In this document: positions 51,729-60,442 of the stretch, one piece after another
Layout: every line of letters begins with the position of its first letter
How positions within the stretch are numbered: position 1 is the first letter of the stretch
NCBI GenBank assembly: GCA_964610905.1
Contig: CAZSYT010000002.1
Coordinates: forward strand, 1-64,000
Reading direction: 5' to 3'
Source: JAJZJT01 sp964610905
Lineage (GTDB): Bacteria > Actinomycetota > Acidimicrobiia > Acidimicrobiales > RAAP-2
Length of the DNA stretch: 64,000 nt
Translations under genes and position numbers: made by a program
Notes under the pieces: model-generated
What the model saw: only the letters and a program-made list of their open reading frames with translations
Told to the model about the DNA's origin: nothing
Databases searched by the model: none

Positions 51729-52598
51729 TCACGCGAGCCCGAGCACGCGCAGCGCGTTGGTCCGGAGGAACTTGGGCCACACCTCGTCCTTGAAGCCCAC
51801 GTCCGGCAGCTCGGTCATGATCCGCTCGAGCGAGAGGCCCATGGGGAAGTAGCCGGCGTAGATGACCTTGTCGGCACCGCGGGTGTTCGCGTAGTCGACG
51901 ATGGCCTTCGGGTAGTACTTGGGAGCGAAGGCGCTGGTGGAGTAGTGGAGGCCCGGCCACTTGAGCATCAGCTTGACGGCGAGGTCCGTCCACGGCTCGC
52001 ACCCGTGGCGGGTGACGAACACGAGGTCGGGGAAGTCGAACATGACCTCGTCGATGAGCTCGACGTGCTGGCAGGCGGCTTTGAGGCGAGGGCCGGGCAC
52101 CCCTGCGCAGCAGAACACGGGGATCCCGAGCTCCACGCACTTGGCGTAGATCGGGTACATCTTCTTGTCGTTGATGGGGACTTGGGGGAAGGTGCCGGCA
52201 GGGAAGACCCCGACGGCTCGCACGCCGAAGGTCTCGTGCTCGCGGACCAGTCGTCGGATGCCCTCCATCCCGTCGTTCGGGTCGATGCTCGTCGAGGCGA
52301 CGAAGCGGTCGGGGTAGCGGCGGAGCGCCTCGGCGCCCGTCCCCCGCTCGTCGCCGACGCCGATCAGGCCCCGCTCGACGCCCCACAGGTCCATCTCCCG
52401 CAGGGTCAGCCCGACGGGGTCGTCGACGTCGCCCAAGTGCTTCTCGGGGACGTCCTTGAACATGTACTCGGCAGGGAAGGCGAACCCGTGGCGGGACTCG
52501 GCGTCCTTCGTCTGCCGGGTGATGAACCGGTACACCTCGCCCATGTCGGGATGGGGGAACCCGATCATCGTGTCCACGATCCCGACGTCCTTCGGCAT
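51729..52598 (-). CDS. ACMSD-type amidohydrolase family protein
   Basis: 289 residues from ATG 52598 (GGAGGG upstream). 'VGIVDTMIGFPHPDMGEVYR', 'GLIGVGDERGTGAEALRRYP', 'FDFPDLVFVTRHGCEPWTDL' and 'KVIYAGYFPMGLSLERIMTE' are amidohydrolase_2 features. The usual N-terminal D-x-H is D-T-M-x-G-F-P-H, and the C-terminal S/N-D is replaced by A-G-Y, so some metal ligands may be missing. First gene of the minus-strand operon running to 49183, diverging from the KstR-like TetR. Confidence 0.82.
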   Translation of the reverse strand: MPKDVGIVDTMIGFPHPDMGEVYRFITRQTKDAESRHGFAFPAEYMFKDVPEKHLGDVDDPVGLTLREMDLWGVERGLIGVGDERGTGAEALRRYPDRFVASTSIDPNDGMEGIRRLVREHETFGVRAVGVFPAGTFPQVPINDKKMYPIYAKCVELGIPVFCCAGVPGPRLKAACQHVELIDEVMFDFPDLVFVTRHGCEPWTDLAVKLMLKWPGLHYSTSAFAPKYYPKAIVDYANTRGADKVIYAGYFPMGLSLERIMTELPDVGFKDEVWPKFLRTNALRVLGLA

Positions 52599-52627
52599 GC
52601 CCAACGCTCGCCCTCCTGTCCGCTGCA

Positions 52628-52656
52628 ATAGTAGAATCAGGTTCTCGTTCTGGCAA
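52628..52656 (-). promoter_or_regulatory. Sigma-70-type promoter for the amidohydrolase operon
   Basis: On the minus strand TTGCCA (complement of 52651-52656), a 17-base spacer, and TACTAT (complement of 52628-52633). The gene start is 30 bases further on with a normal GGAGGG site. Confidence 0.65.
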
Positions 52657-52673
52657 GGCCCTCCTCCGGCCGC

Positions 52674-52715
52674 CGACGGCCGGTCGGCGACGGCCGGTCG
52701 GCGACGGCCGATCGG
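52674..52715. repeat. 14-bp tandem repeat in the divergent region
   Basis: Three copies of CGACGGCCGGTCGG, the last with one change, between the amidohydrolase promoter and the TetR start. They could carry regulator sites or be simple repeat expansion. Confidence 0.85.
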
Positions 52716-52758
52716 CGACGGTGGACCGGGAGGCGCGAGGTGGTGGCAGGATGCACGC

Positions 52759-53355
52759 ATGAACACGGCGGCGGCGCCCGGGCTCACGGGCAAGCAGGCC
52801 GCCCGGCGCCAGCGTCTGCTCGACGCCGCGCTGACCCTCCTCGGGGAGCGCGACTACGAGCGCATCCAGGTGCGGGAGATCGCCGAGGCGGCCCGCGTCG
52901 CCGTGGCCACCCTCTACCACTACTTCCCCTCCAAGGAGCACCTCTTCGCCGAGGTGCTGGTGCGCTGGGCCGCCGACCTCGGCACCGACGTCACGCGTCG
53001 ACCCCTCGCCGCCACGACCCCGGCAGGCCGCCTCGAGGAGACGCTCCACCGGTCGCTCCGCGCCTTCGAGCGCCGGCCGCAGCTCGCCCGCCTGCTCGGG
53101 CACCTCGAGACCTCCGAGGACCCCTTCGCCCGCCAGGTCCTCGACCGACTCGACAGTGCGACCCGCGACGTCTACCTCTCCCAGCTGGCCGACCTCGACC
53201 CCGACGACGCGACCCGGGTCGTGCGGGTGGTGGGGGCGGTCCTCGACAGCGCCCTGCGCGCCCTGTCGAGCGGCCGGCGCTCGGCGCGCCACGCCCACCA
53301 GCTGGTCAGCGACACGGTGCGCCTGGTGCTTCCCGAGGGCACCCAGCGGCCGTGA
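52759..53355 (+). CDS. KstR-like TetR-family regulator
   Basis: 198 residues. The HTH 'REIAEAARVAVATLYHYFPS' followed by KEHL is close to the KstR family, whose members repress steroid catabolism genes and are released by CoA-activated intermediates. It diverges from the amidohydrolase operon and overlaps the LLM gene downstream (GTGA). Candidate repressor for this region. No ribosome site is evident before ATG 52759. Assignment to KstR is by similarity of the HTH only. Confidence 0.8.
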   Translation: MNTAAAPGLTGKQAARRQRLLDAALTLLGERDYERIQVREIAEAARVAVATLYHYFPSKEHLFAEVLVRWAADLGTDVTRRPLAATTPAGRLEETLHRSLRAFERRPQLARLLGHLETSEDPFARQVLDRLDSATRDVYLSQLADLDPDDATRVVRVVGAVLDSALRALSSGRRSARHAHQLVSDTVRLVLPEGTQRP

Positions 53356-54260
53356 CGGCCCGCCGCGTGCACCTCGAGGTGCCGCTCGCCGGCGCCTCCG
53401 CGCAGCCCGCCGCCGTCGGCACCCTCGCACGCGCCGCCGAGGCCGCGGGGTTCGCCGGCATCGCCTTCACCGACCACCCCGCCCCGCCCCGACGCTGGCT
53501 GGAGTCCGGCGGCCATCCCACCTACGACCCCTTCGCCGCCCTGGCGTTCTGCGCCGGGCTCACCTCGTCGGTCCGGCTCGTCACGTACCTCGCCGTCGCG
53601 CCGTACCGGAACCCGCTGCTGCTAGCCCGCTCGGTGGCCACGGTCGACCGCCTGTCGAGCGGGCGGCTGACCCTGGCGGTGGGCTCCGGCTACCTCCGCG
53701 GTGAGTTCGAGGCGCTCGGCCGGCCGTTCGACCGCCGGGGAGCGCTGCTCGACGAGGCCCTGGCCGTGCTCGGCTCGGCGTTCGGCGACGCCGTGACGGC
53801 GGACGGCGACGGGTGGACGGCCCGGCAGGTGGTGGTCGAGCCCGGTCCCGTCCAGCTGCCGTGCCCGCCCGTCTGGATCGGGGGGAACGGCCCCCGAAGC
53901 CGCGACCGCGCCGTCCGCCTCGGTGCGGCCTGGGCGCCGATGGTGACCACCGCCCGGGTGGCGGAGACGGCCAGGACGCCCGCCATCGAGACGGTCGACG
54001 ACCTCCGGGCGGCCGTCGTCGACCTCCGGCGCCGAGCGCGGGCGGCGGGGCGCCACCCTGACGAGGTGGGCGTCGCCGTGGCGCTCGCCACCGGCCTCGA
54101 GGAGGCGCTCGCCGACACGGACGGGCACCGGCGTCACCTCGACGAGCTCGCCGCGGCGGGAGCGACCGACCTCGTGGTGCGCTTCGCCGGCGTCGTCGCC
54201 GACCCGACCGACGCAGCCGCTGCCTACGCCGACGCGTTCATCGGCCCCCACGCGCCCTAG
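53352..54260 (+). CDS. LLM-class (probably F420-dependent) oxidoreductase
   Basis: 302 residues, GTG start overlapping the TetR stop. 'GTLARAAEAAGFAGIAFTDH', 'VRLVTYLAVAPYRNPLLLAR', 'VDRLSSGRLTLAVGSGYLRG' and 'LPCPPVWIGGNGPRSRDRAV' are typical of luciferase-like TIM-barrel enzymes of the TIGR03619 type, which use F420 or FMN. Likely oxidises or reduces a pathway intermediate. Co-translated with the KstR-like regulator. Confidence 0.88.
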   Translation: MTARRVHLEVPLAGASAQPAAVGTLARAAEAAGFAGIAFTDHPAPPRRWLESGGHPTYDPFAALAFCAGLTSSVRLVTYLAVAPYRNPLLLARSVATVDRLSSGRLTLAVGSGYLRGEFEALGRPFDRRGALLDEALAVLGSAFGDAVTADGDGWTARQVVVEPGPVQLPCPPVWIGGNGPRSRDRAVRLGAAWAPMVTTARVAETARTPAIETVDDLRAAVVDLRRRARAAGRHPDEVGVAVALATGLEEALADTDGHRRHLDELAAAGATDLVVRFAGVVADPTDAAAAYADAFIGPHAP

Positions 54261-54329
54261 CGGGCGCCCGCCCGGATGGCACGGGACGCGTCGGGGGGCC
54301 GGTGCGTCTACCGGTTGCCGAGCGACGCC

Positions 54330-55007
54330 ATGGCGCCGTCGGTCGTCCCACCGGGGTCGAAGACGGTCCCCAACAGCGCGGGTCCTCCTCGGGCGGGACC
54401 GGCCGCGAGAAGTAGGAGCCCTGCGCCTCGTCGCAGGGCTCGCGGCAGAGCTCGGAGAGCTGGAGCCGATCCTCGACGCCCTCGGCGACGGTCACGAGTC
54501 CGAGCGCCGGCCCCAGCTCGACGAGCAGGCGCACGAGCGACCGTGCCTCGGCGGACGTCTCGAGCTCGGCGACGAAGGAGCGGTCGATCTTCAAGACTCG
54601 ACCGCAGGACGCGGAGGGCGGACAGCGAGCAGTACCCGGTCCCGAAGTCGTCCATGGCCACACGGGCCCCGAGCCGGCGCAGGTCGCCGAGCCTCGTGGC
54701 GGCGAGCTCGGGGTCGCCCACGACGGCCCCTCGGTGACCTCGAGCACCCACGACCCGACCGTCACGATCTACCGGTCTCCTCGAGGAGGGGGACGAGCTC
54801 GACCGGCGCGACCACGCCACGGCTCGGGTGCCGCCAGCGCAGGAGCGCCTCGACGCCGGTGACCCGGCCCGAGCCGAGCTCGACGACGGGCTGGTAGACG
54901 ACGGAGGACTGCCCCTCGGCCACGGCTGCCTGCAGGTCGACCTCGAGGGCGAGGCGTCTGTCGGCCACCGGCCGCTGCTCGCCGGCGCGGGCCAGGACGG
55001 CGTCCAA
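54330..55007 (-). pseudogene. Remnant of an EAL-domain (cyclic di-GMP phosphodiesterase) gene
   Basis: Pieces occur in at least three frames: 'EGQSSVVYQPVVELGSGRVT' then 'GVEALLRWRHPSRG' (EAL signature, frame 1), 'LGARVAMDDFGTGYCSLSAL' (frame 2), then 'LKIDRSFVAELETSAEARSL' and 'GLVTVAEGVEDRLQLSELCR' (another frame), ending 'EAQGSYFSRPVPPEED'. The motifs for c-di-GMP hydrolysis are mostly present, but the reading frame is broken several times. The sequence upstream to 55163 is not recognisable. A decayed gene, or badly damaged by indels. Confidence 0.82.
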
Positions 55008-55163
55008 CGTCCCCGGGGCTCGTGGTTCGTCAGGTACCCGACCACCAGGCGCGTGTTGAAACCGTTGAAGTGCCGCTCCTCGGCGTCGCTCTCCCCCTGT
55101 GCCCCAAGGCGGAGAGGTGTCGGCAGGCCCCGTCCCGGCTTGAACCGCACGGCCGGTGGTCGG

Positions 55164-56495
55164 TCACGACCTCCACGCCACGACCGGGCCCGCCGCCTCC
55201 TGCACGGCTGCGAGCTGGCCGCCGTCGGTGGCCAGCGTGACGACGCCGGAGCGGTCGCCGACGAGCTCGGCGAGCCGCGCCGCGTGCTGCTCGGGCCCCA
55301 GGGCGAGGCCGTCGGGCTCCCAGGCCTCGACCGCCACGGCCACCCCCAGCCGCTCGGCCGCCGCCAGCACCGCTGCCGTCGCCTCGTCGGGCGGGCCGTC
55401 GACGACGGCGAGGGCGAGACGCAGGGGGTCGGCGAGGCGTGCGACGGCCACGCACGCCGCCGCCCACCCGGGCACCGGCACCGACGGGACGCAGGCGGCG
55501 CCCGGTCCGGGGGTCGTGAACGTCCGGGCCACCCAGAAGCCGGCGACGCCGGCGTCGGCGGCGACGAGGCCACCGGGGCCGACCGCCGCGGCGTACTGAC
55601 GGGTCACCAGGCTCGGCGCCACCGGGACGGTGCCGGCCGTCCAGCCCGCCTGGGTGACCTCGGCCACCAGGGGGCGCAGCGGCGGGACCGGCGGGCCACC
55701 CGGCGCCGGGGGTACCGGCCACCGCTCGGCCAGGGGGGCGAGCGAAGCGGGGTGGACCCGCACGAGCGGGTAGGGGGCGAGCAGGCGTGGTGGCGCCTCG
55801 GCGTCGTCGAGCCCGACGGCCAGCACCACGTCGGCGTCCGCCAGGCCGCCCAGGGCGAAGTCGCGCTCCTGCAGGCCGGCGGTCGCCAGGTGGTACCGGC
55901 TGCGCCAGTGGAAGACGCCCTTCGCCCCCCACGTGTTCAGCACCCCGAGCCCACCGGCGGCAGCCAGGGCCTGCAGGCCGGGGACCGCCCGGTGGTGGAC
56001 GACGCCCGGACCGGCCAGCACGACCACCCGCGCCGCCGTGGCCAGCGCCTCCACCGCCGCCGGCTCGGGGTCGACCCAGGCGGGGTCGCCCTCGTGGGGG
56101 AGAAGCGGCACCGGGCGCCGCAGCGGTGCCGCCAGCTCGAGGTCGAGCACGAGTCGGCCGCCGGTCGAGAGCAGCTCGCGGGTCGACGTCGCCAGCTGGT
56201 CGAGGGCGCCCTCTCCCGACACGACGACGTCGCCGGAGCGCCGCCGGGCGCCGGCGCCGAGGACGTCGAGGTGCCCGCCTCCGAGGTGTACCGCTGCTGC
56301 CGCGCCGTGCACGGCCCGGTGCGCCCGGGCGAAGGCCGAGGCCACGGGACCGGGCTCGACCTCGATGACCGGGAGGCCCGCCAGCGGCGCGCCGTAGAGC
56401 GCGTGCACGCCGGCCGCCCCGAGCGCTCCCGCGACCGCCGACCCGACGGTCGGTCGGCTCCTTGCCCCCTCGTCCGACGGCACGCCGTCAGGCAC
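55164..56495 (-). CDS. TPP-dependent enzyme-like protein (acetolactate synthase superfamily)
   Basis: 443 residues from GTG 56495. 'GSAVAGALGAAGVHALYGAP' and 'VASAFARAHRAVHGAAAAVH' resemble the N-terminal domain, 'AARVVVLAGPGVVHHRAVPG' and 'GVLNTWGAKGVFHWRSRYHL' the central domain, and 'VAADAGVAGFWVARTF' with 'VPGWAAACVAVARLADPLRL' a shortened TPP-binding domain. At 443 residues it is about 100 short of the family, and the G-D-G-x26-N TPP motif is weak (V-D-G-P-P-D), so cofactor binding is doubtful. It follows the double ECH gene with an 8-base overlap. Confidence 0.7.
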   Translation of the reverse strand: MPDGVPSDEGARSRPTVGSAVAGALGAAGVHALYGAPLAGLPVIEVEPGPVASAFARAHRAVHGAAAAVHLGGGHLDVLGAGARRRSGDVVVSGEGALDQLATSTRELLSTGGRLVLDLELAAPLRRPVPLLPHEGDPAWVDPEPAAVEALATAARVVVLAGPGVVHHRAVPGLQALAAAGGLGVLNTWGAKGVFHWRSRYHLATAGLQERDFALGGLADADVVLAVGLDDAEAPPRLLAPYPLVRVHPASLAPLAERWPVPPAPGGPPVPPLRPLVAEVTQAGWTAGTVPVAPSLVTRQYAAAVGPGGLVAADAGVAGFWVARTFTTPGPGAACVPSVPVPGWAAACVAVARLADPLRLALAVVDGPPDEATAAVLAAAERLGVAVAVEAWEPDGLALGPEQHAARLAELVGDRSGVVTLATDGGQLAAVQEAAGPVVAWRS

Positions 56496-58287
56496 CGCCG
56501 ACCGGCGCGCTGCCCCCCGGCTGCTCGCCGGCCGGCGCGCTGCCCCCCGGCGGGGCGTTCTCGCCCGGCGGGGCCCACCGGGGCTCGCGCCGTTCGGCGA
56601 AGGCCCGGGGGCCCTCCTCCTGGTCGGGGTGGCCCCACAGGGACACCAGCTCCTTCGCCCCCGACCGGCACGCCTCGGTGAGGCCCGCCTCGAGCGCCCC
56701 CCACAGCGCCCGCTTGGTGGCGGCCATGGCCGCCGGCGAGTTGCGGGCGATCCGCTCGGCGAGCTCCTGGGCCTCGTCGCGGAGGCGCTCGGGCGGGTCC
56801 ACGACCTGGCTCACCATGCCGAGCGCCAGGGCCCGGTCGGCCGAGATGCGCTCGTGGCGGCCGAGGAGCGCCATCCGCATGACCGCCTCGAAGGGCATCC
56901 GGCGGGCGAGTCCGATGGCCTCGATCGCCACCACCTGGCCGATCGAGACGTGGGGGTCGAAGAACTGGGCGTCCGACGCGCAGATGACGACGTCGGCGTC
57001 GGCCACCCAGTGGAAGCCGCCCCCGGCGCAGATGCCGTTCACGGCGGTGACCACCGGCTTCCACACCTGGTTGTGCCAGGCGGTGAAGTGCACGTCGAAC
57101 TCCTCCATCGAGCGGCGGTAGCGCTCCATGCCGACGCCGTCGCCTGCGATCTCCGCTACGTCGACCCCGGTCTGGAACGCTCTCCCGGAGCCGGTGTGGA
57201 CGATCACCCGGACCTCCGGGTCCTCGTCGAGGACCCGCCACGCCGTCTCGAACTCGTCCCGCATGTGGGCGTTCATGGCGTTGAGCCGGTCGGGCCGGTT
57301 GTTGACCAGCCAGCCGACCGGGCCGTGGCGCTCCACGAGCAGTGTGTCGAGCGTCGGATAGGCCACGGCTCCTCCCCGTCCCCGCGCGGCGCGCCCAGGT
57401 GGCCGACCCGGGCCCGTCGTCGCCGGCTCGTTCCGGCTCCCCCTCCCCGACCCGCCCGCGCCCGGCGTGCCCCCCGGCGGGGCGTTCTCGCCCGGCGGGG
57501 CCCACCGGGGCTCGCGCCGTTCGGCGAAGGCCCGGGGGCCCTCCTCCTGGTCGGGGTGGCCCCACAGGGACACCAGCTCCTTCGCCCCCGACCGGCACGC
57601 CTCGGTGAGGCCCGCCTCGAGCGCCCCCCACAGCGCCCGCTTGGTGGCGGCCATGGCCGCCGGCGAGTTGCGGGCGATCCGCTCGGCGAGCTCCTGGGCC
57701 TCGTCGCGGAGGCGCTCGGGCGGGTCCACGACCTGGCTCACCATGCCGAGCGCCAGGGCCCGGTCGGCCGAGATGCGCTCGTGGCGGCCGAGGAGCGCCA
57801 TCCGCATGACCGCCTCGAAGGGCATCCGGCGGGCGAGTCCGATGGCCTCGTAGGCGGCGACCTGGCCGATCGAGACGTGGGGGTCGAGGAAGGTGGTGTC
57901 CGACGAGCAGATCACGACGTCGGCGTCGGCCACGAAGTGCAGGCCGCCCCCGGCGCACACCCCGTTGACGGCGGCGACCACCGGCTTCCACACCTGGTTG
58001 TGCCAGGCGGTGAGCCGGAGCTCGGCGCGGCGGGTCCGGCGCGACTGCTCGCGCAGCGCCTCGGGGTCGCGCGCCAGCTGCACCACGTCGAGCCCCGTCT
58101 GGAACGCCCGCCCCTGACCGGTAGTGACCACCACCCGGACAGCGGGGTCGTCGCCGAGCTCGCGCCAGGCCTGCTCGAGCTCGGCGAGCATGGTGGCGTC
58201 CATGGCGTTGCCGCTGTCGGGTCGGTCGAACACCAGCCACCCGACCGGGCCGTGGCGGTCGACCTGCAGCGAGCGGTACGCGCTCAA
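56488..58287 (-). CDS. Tandem double enoyl-CoA hydratase (two crotonase domains in one frame)
   Basis: No stop separates two ECH units. Unit 1 starts at TTG 58287 (GGAGGTG upstream, overlapping the acyl-CoA dehydrogenase stop as TTGA): 'LSAYRSLQVDRHGPVGWLVF', 'TGQGRAFQTGLDVVQLARDP', 'AAVNGVCAGGGLHFVADADV', 'FLDPHVSIGQVAAYEAIGLA'. A Pro/Gly linker leads to unit 2: 'AYPTLDTLLVERHGPVGWLV', 'TAVNGICAGGGFHWVADADV', 'FFDPHVSIGQVVAIEAIGLA'. The total is 599 residues. Unit 2 also has its own GTG at 57366 with GGAGGAG upstream, so it may be made both as a fusion and alone (292 residues). The C-terminal halves appear identical. Confidence 0.82.
   Translation of the reverse strand: MSAYRSLQVDRHGPVGWLVFDRPDSGNAMDATMLAELEQAWRELGDDPAVRVVVTTGQGRAFQTGLDVVQLARDPEALREQSRRTRRAELRLTAWHNQVWKPVVAAVNGVCAGGGLHFVADADVVICSSDTTFLDPHVSIGQVAAYEAIGLARRMPFEAVMRMALLGRHERISADRALALGMVSQVVDPPERLRDEAQELAERIARNSPAAMAATKRALWGALEAGLTEACRSGAKELVSLWGHPDQEEGPRAFAERREPRWAPPGENAPPGGTPGAGGSGRGSRNEPATTGPGRPPGRAARGRGGAVAYPTLDTLLVERHGPVGWLVNNRPDRLNAMNAHMRDEFETAWRVLDEDPEVRVIVHTGSGRAFQTGVDVAEIAGDGVGMERYRRSMEEFDVHFTAWHNQVWKPVVTAVNGICAGGGFHWVADADVVICASDAQFFDPHVSIGQVVAIEAIGLARRMPFEAVMRMALLGRHERISADRALALGMVSQVVDPPERLRDEAQELAERIARNSPAAMAATKRALWGALEAGLTEACRSGAKELVSLWGHPDQEEGPRAFAERREPRWAPPGENAPPGGSAPAGEQPGGSAPVGGA
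56541..56923. repeat. Copy A of a 383-bp duplicated ECH segment
   Basis: Reads as identical to 57468-57850; offset 927 bases, exactly 309 codons. It covers the C-terminal half of ECH unit 2. Confidence 0.88.
57468..57850. repeat. Copy B of a 383-bp duplicated ECH segment
   Basis: Second copy, in ECH unit 1. Divergence between the units begins sharply at both edges (after GATGGCCTCG at one end). Confidence 0.88.
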
Positions 58288-59590
58288 CTCCGGGGCACCT
58301 CCCGCCACGGCCGGCCCCGCCACGGGTCGGGCTCGCGGGCAGGTCGAGCACCCGCTCCGCCACGATGTTCTTGTTGACCTCGGTGGTCCCGCCCTCGATG
58401 GTGTTGGCCCGGCTGCGCAACATCCCCCTGACCTCGTGCGGGAGCGACGCCGCCCACGAGCCCTCACCGGCTGGCCAGGCCGTGCCCGCCGAGCCCAGGA
58501 CGTCCACGGCCACGAGCTGGATCCGCTGGTTGAGCTCGCCCTGGTGGACCTTGCCGATCGAGCTCTCGGGACCGGGGGGGCGGCCGGCGCGCAGGTTCGC
58601 CCGGACGCGCAGGTTGGTCCATGCCCGCACCCGCTCCTCGATCCACAGCCGGACGACCTCGTCGCGCCGGACCGGGTCGTCCCACGCGCCGCGGCGCCCG
58701 TCGGCCGCCAGGCGTCGGGCGAGGCGGACGAGGTGGTCGGCCCCCGAGCCGCCGATCCGGTCGACGCCGCCGGACCCGGACCCCGACACCATCTGGCGCT
58801 CGCCCGACAGGGTGGCGCCGGCCACGGTCCACCCGGAGCCGACCTCCCCCACCCGTTCGGCGTCGGGCACCCGGGCACCGTCGAGGAACACCTCGTTGAA
58901 GTCGACCTCACCACCCAGGTGACGCAGGGGGCGCACCACGACGCCCGCCTGGCGCAGGTCGACGAGGAAGTAGGTGAGGCCCGCCCGCTTGGGCACGTCG
59001 GGGTCGGTGCGGGCGAGCAGAACGGCGTGGGTGGCCAGGTGCGCCCAGGTCGTCCACACCTTCTGGCCGGTCACCACCCAGTCGTCGCCGTCACGCTCGG
59101 CGCGCGTGGCGAGCGAGGCGAGGTCCGAGCCCGAACCCGGCTCGCTGAACAGCTGGCACCAGACCTCTTCGTTGCGGACGATGGGTGGGAGGTAGCGCAG
59201 CCGCTGCGCCTCGGTGCCGTGGGCGAACAGCGCCGGCGCGGCGAGGTTGAGCCCGAGGGGGTTGAGCCGACCGAGGTTGTAGGGCCGCAGCTCCTCCTCG
59301 ACCCGCCGGGCCACGGCGGGCGGGAGGTCGAGGCCCCCGTAGGCCACCGGCCACGTGGGCGCCACCAGGCCGGACGCTCCGAAGATGGGGTACCAGGCCT
59401 CGTAGTCGGCTCGGGAGCGCACCGTGCGCACCTCGGCCGGGCCTCCCCGGCGTCCCGCCGCCACCCAGGCGGCCGGCACGCGGTGGGCGACCCACTCCCG
59501 CACGACGTCGAGCACGGCGTCGACCGGCGCGTCGGCCGAGACGGCCAGACGCCCCTCGAGCGGGCCAGTGGCGGCGTCGGCCACGGTCAC
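58284..59590 (-). CDS. Acyl-CoA dehydrogenase (one frameshift near the 3' end)
   Basis: About 435 residues from GTG 59590, overlapping the ECH stop (GTGA). Motifs: 'WCQLFSEPGSGSDLASLATR', 'GDDWVVTGQKVWTTWAHLAT', 'SYFLVDLRQAG'-like 'TYFLVDLRQAGVVVRPLRHL', and 'IEGGTTEVNKNIVAERVLDL'. After 'LDLP' the frame runs on without a stop. Adding one C to the CCC at 58337-58339 gives 'LPREPDPWRGRPWREVPRS' and a TGA at 58284-58286 that overlaps the ECH TTG start, the arrangement seen elsewhere here. Therefore a one-base deletion, probably an assembly error, is inferred. Confidence 0.88.
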
Positions 59591-60441
59591 CGTCCCGAGA
59601 ACCGCGGAGGGCGCTTGTCGACGAAGGCCGCCAGCCCCTCGCGGAAGTCCTCGCTGCGCGAGGAGAGCTCCATGGCCAGCGCCTCGTGCTGGAGGTGCTC
59701 GTCGAGCGACGCCGTGGCGCCGGCGTGCAGCAACCACTTGCCGAGCCCGACGGCGACGGTCGGCGCGGCGACCAGCCGCTCGACCAGTGCGTCGACCTCG
59801 GCGTCGAGCTCGGTCGAGGGCACCGCCCGGTGGACCATCCCCCACTCGGCAGCCTCCGCCCCGCTCACGGCCCGTCCGAGCAGGAGCATCTCGCGGGCCC
59901 GCACCTCGCCGACCCGGCGAGGCAGGAGCCACGTTCCCCCGCTGTCGGGCGTGAAGCCTCGCTGGGCGAAGGGCTCCCACAGCCGGGCGTCTGCGTCGAC
60001 GACGGCGAAGTCCGCTGCGAGCACCAGGTGGAGACCGATCCCCGCCGCCCAGCCCCGTACGCTGCAGACGACCGGGGTCTGGGTCGTGCAGAGCACCTCG
60101 ATCAGGCGGTGGGCCGCCGACGGGAGCCGCCGCTGGATGCTGCCCACCCGGGGGCGCTGCGCACCCGATCCCGCGTTGCGTCCGACGATGTCGAACCCGG
60201 CGCAGAAGTGCTCGCCTGCGCCACGCACGACGACCACCCGGACCGACTCGTCGGAGCCCGCTTCGGTCAACGCTTCGGTCATCGCGGCAACGACGGGGTC
60301 GGTCAGGGCGTTGCGCTTGTCCGGGCGGTCGAGCTCGAGCTCGAGCAGGGCGCCCCGCCGGGCCACCCGGAGACCGGGCACCGACAGGCGGACGACCGCC
60401 CCGTCCCCCGTCGGCACGACCTCGTCCGGACCGGGGGGCAC
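59587..60441 (-). CDS. Enoyl-CoA hydratase/isomerase family protein
   Basis: 284 residues from GTG 60441 (GGGGAGG upstream). 'LLELELDRPDKRNALTDPVV', 'RGAGEHFCAGFDIVGRNAGS', 'SVRGWAAGIGLHLVLAADFA', 'FAQRGFTPDSGGTWLLPRRV' define a crotonase; the D-S-G-G-T position carries the catalytic acid. The start lies one base after the MaoC-like stop. It belongs to a minus-strand operon running MaoC-like, ECH, acyl-CoA dehydrogenase, double ECH, TPP-like. Confidence 0.9.
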   Translation of the reverse strand: MPPGPDEVVPTGDGAVVRLSVPGLRVARRGALLELELDRPDKRNALTDPVVAAMTEALTEAGSDESVRVVVVRGAGEHFCAGFDIVGRNAGSGAQRPRVGSIQRRLPSAAHRLIEVLCTTQTPVVCSVRGWAAGIGLHLVLAADFAVVDADARLWEPFAQRGFTPDSGGTWLLPRRVGEVRAREMLLLGRAVSGAEAAEWGMVHRAVPSTELDAEVDALVERLVAAPTVAVGLGKWLLHAGATASLDEHLQHEALAMELSSRSEDFREGLAAFVDKRPPRFSGR

Positions 60442-60442
60442 C

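Noticed and set aside
58284..58350. Programmed frameshift joining acyl-CoA dehydrogenase to ECH
   Set aside because: No slippery heptamer or pseudoknot was evident; a single missing C in a C-run restores a normal stop that overlaps the next start.
55937..59980. A 1347-codon frame joining the acyl-CoA dehydrogenase with sequence across the ECH genes
   Set aside because: Past 58340 the frame is the wrong one for the ECH units and encodes low-complexity Arg/Pro; a one-base loss at the C-run explains the missing stop.
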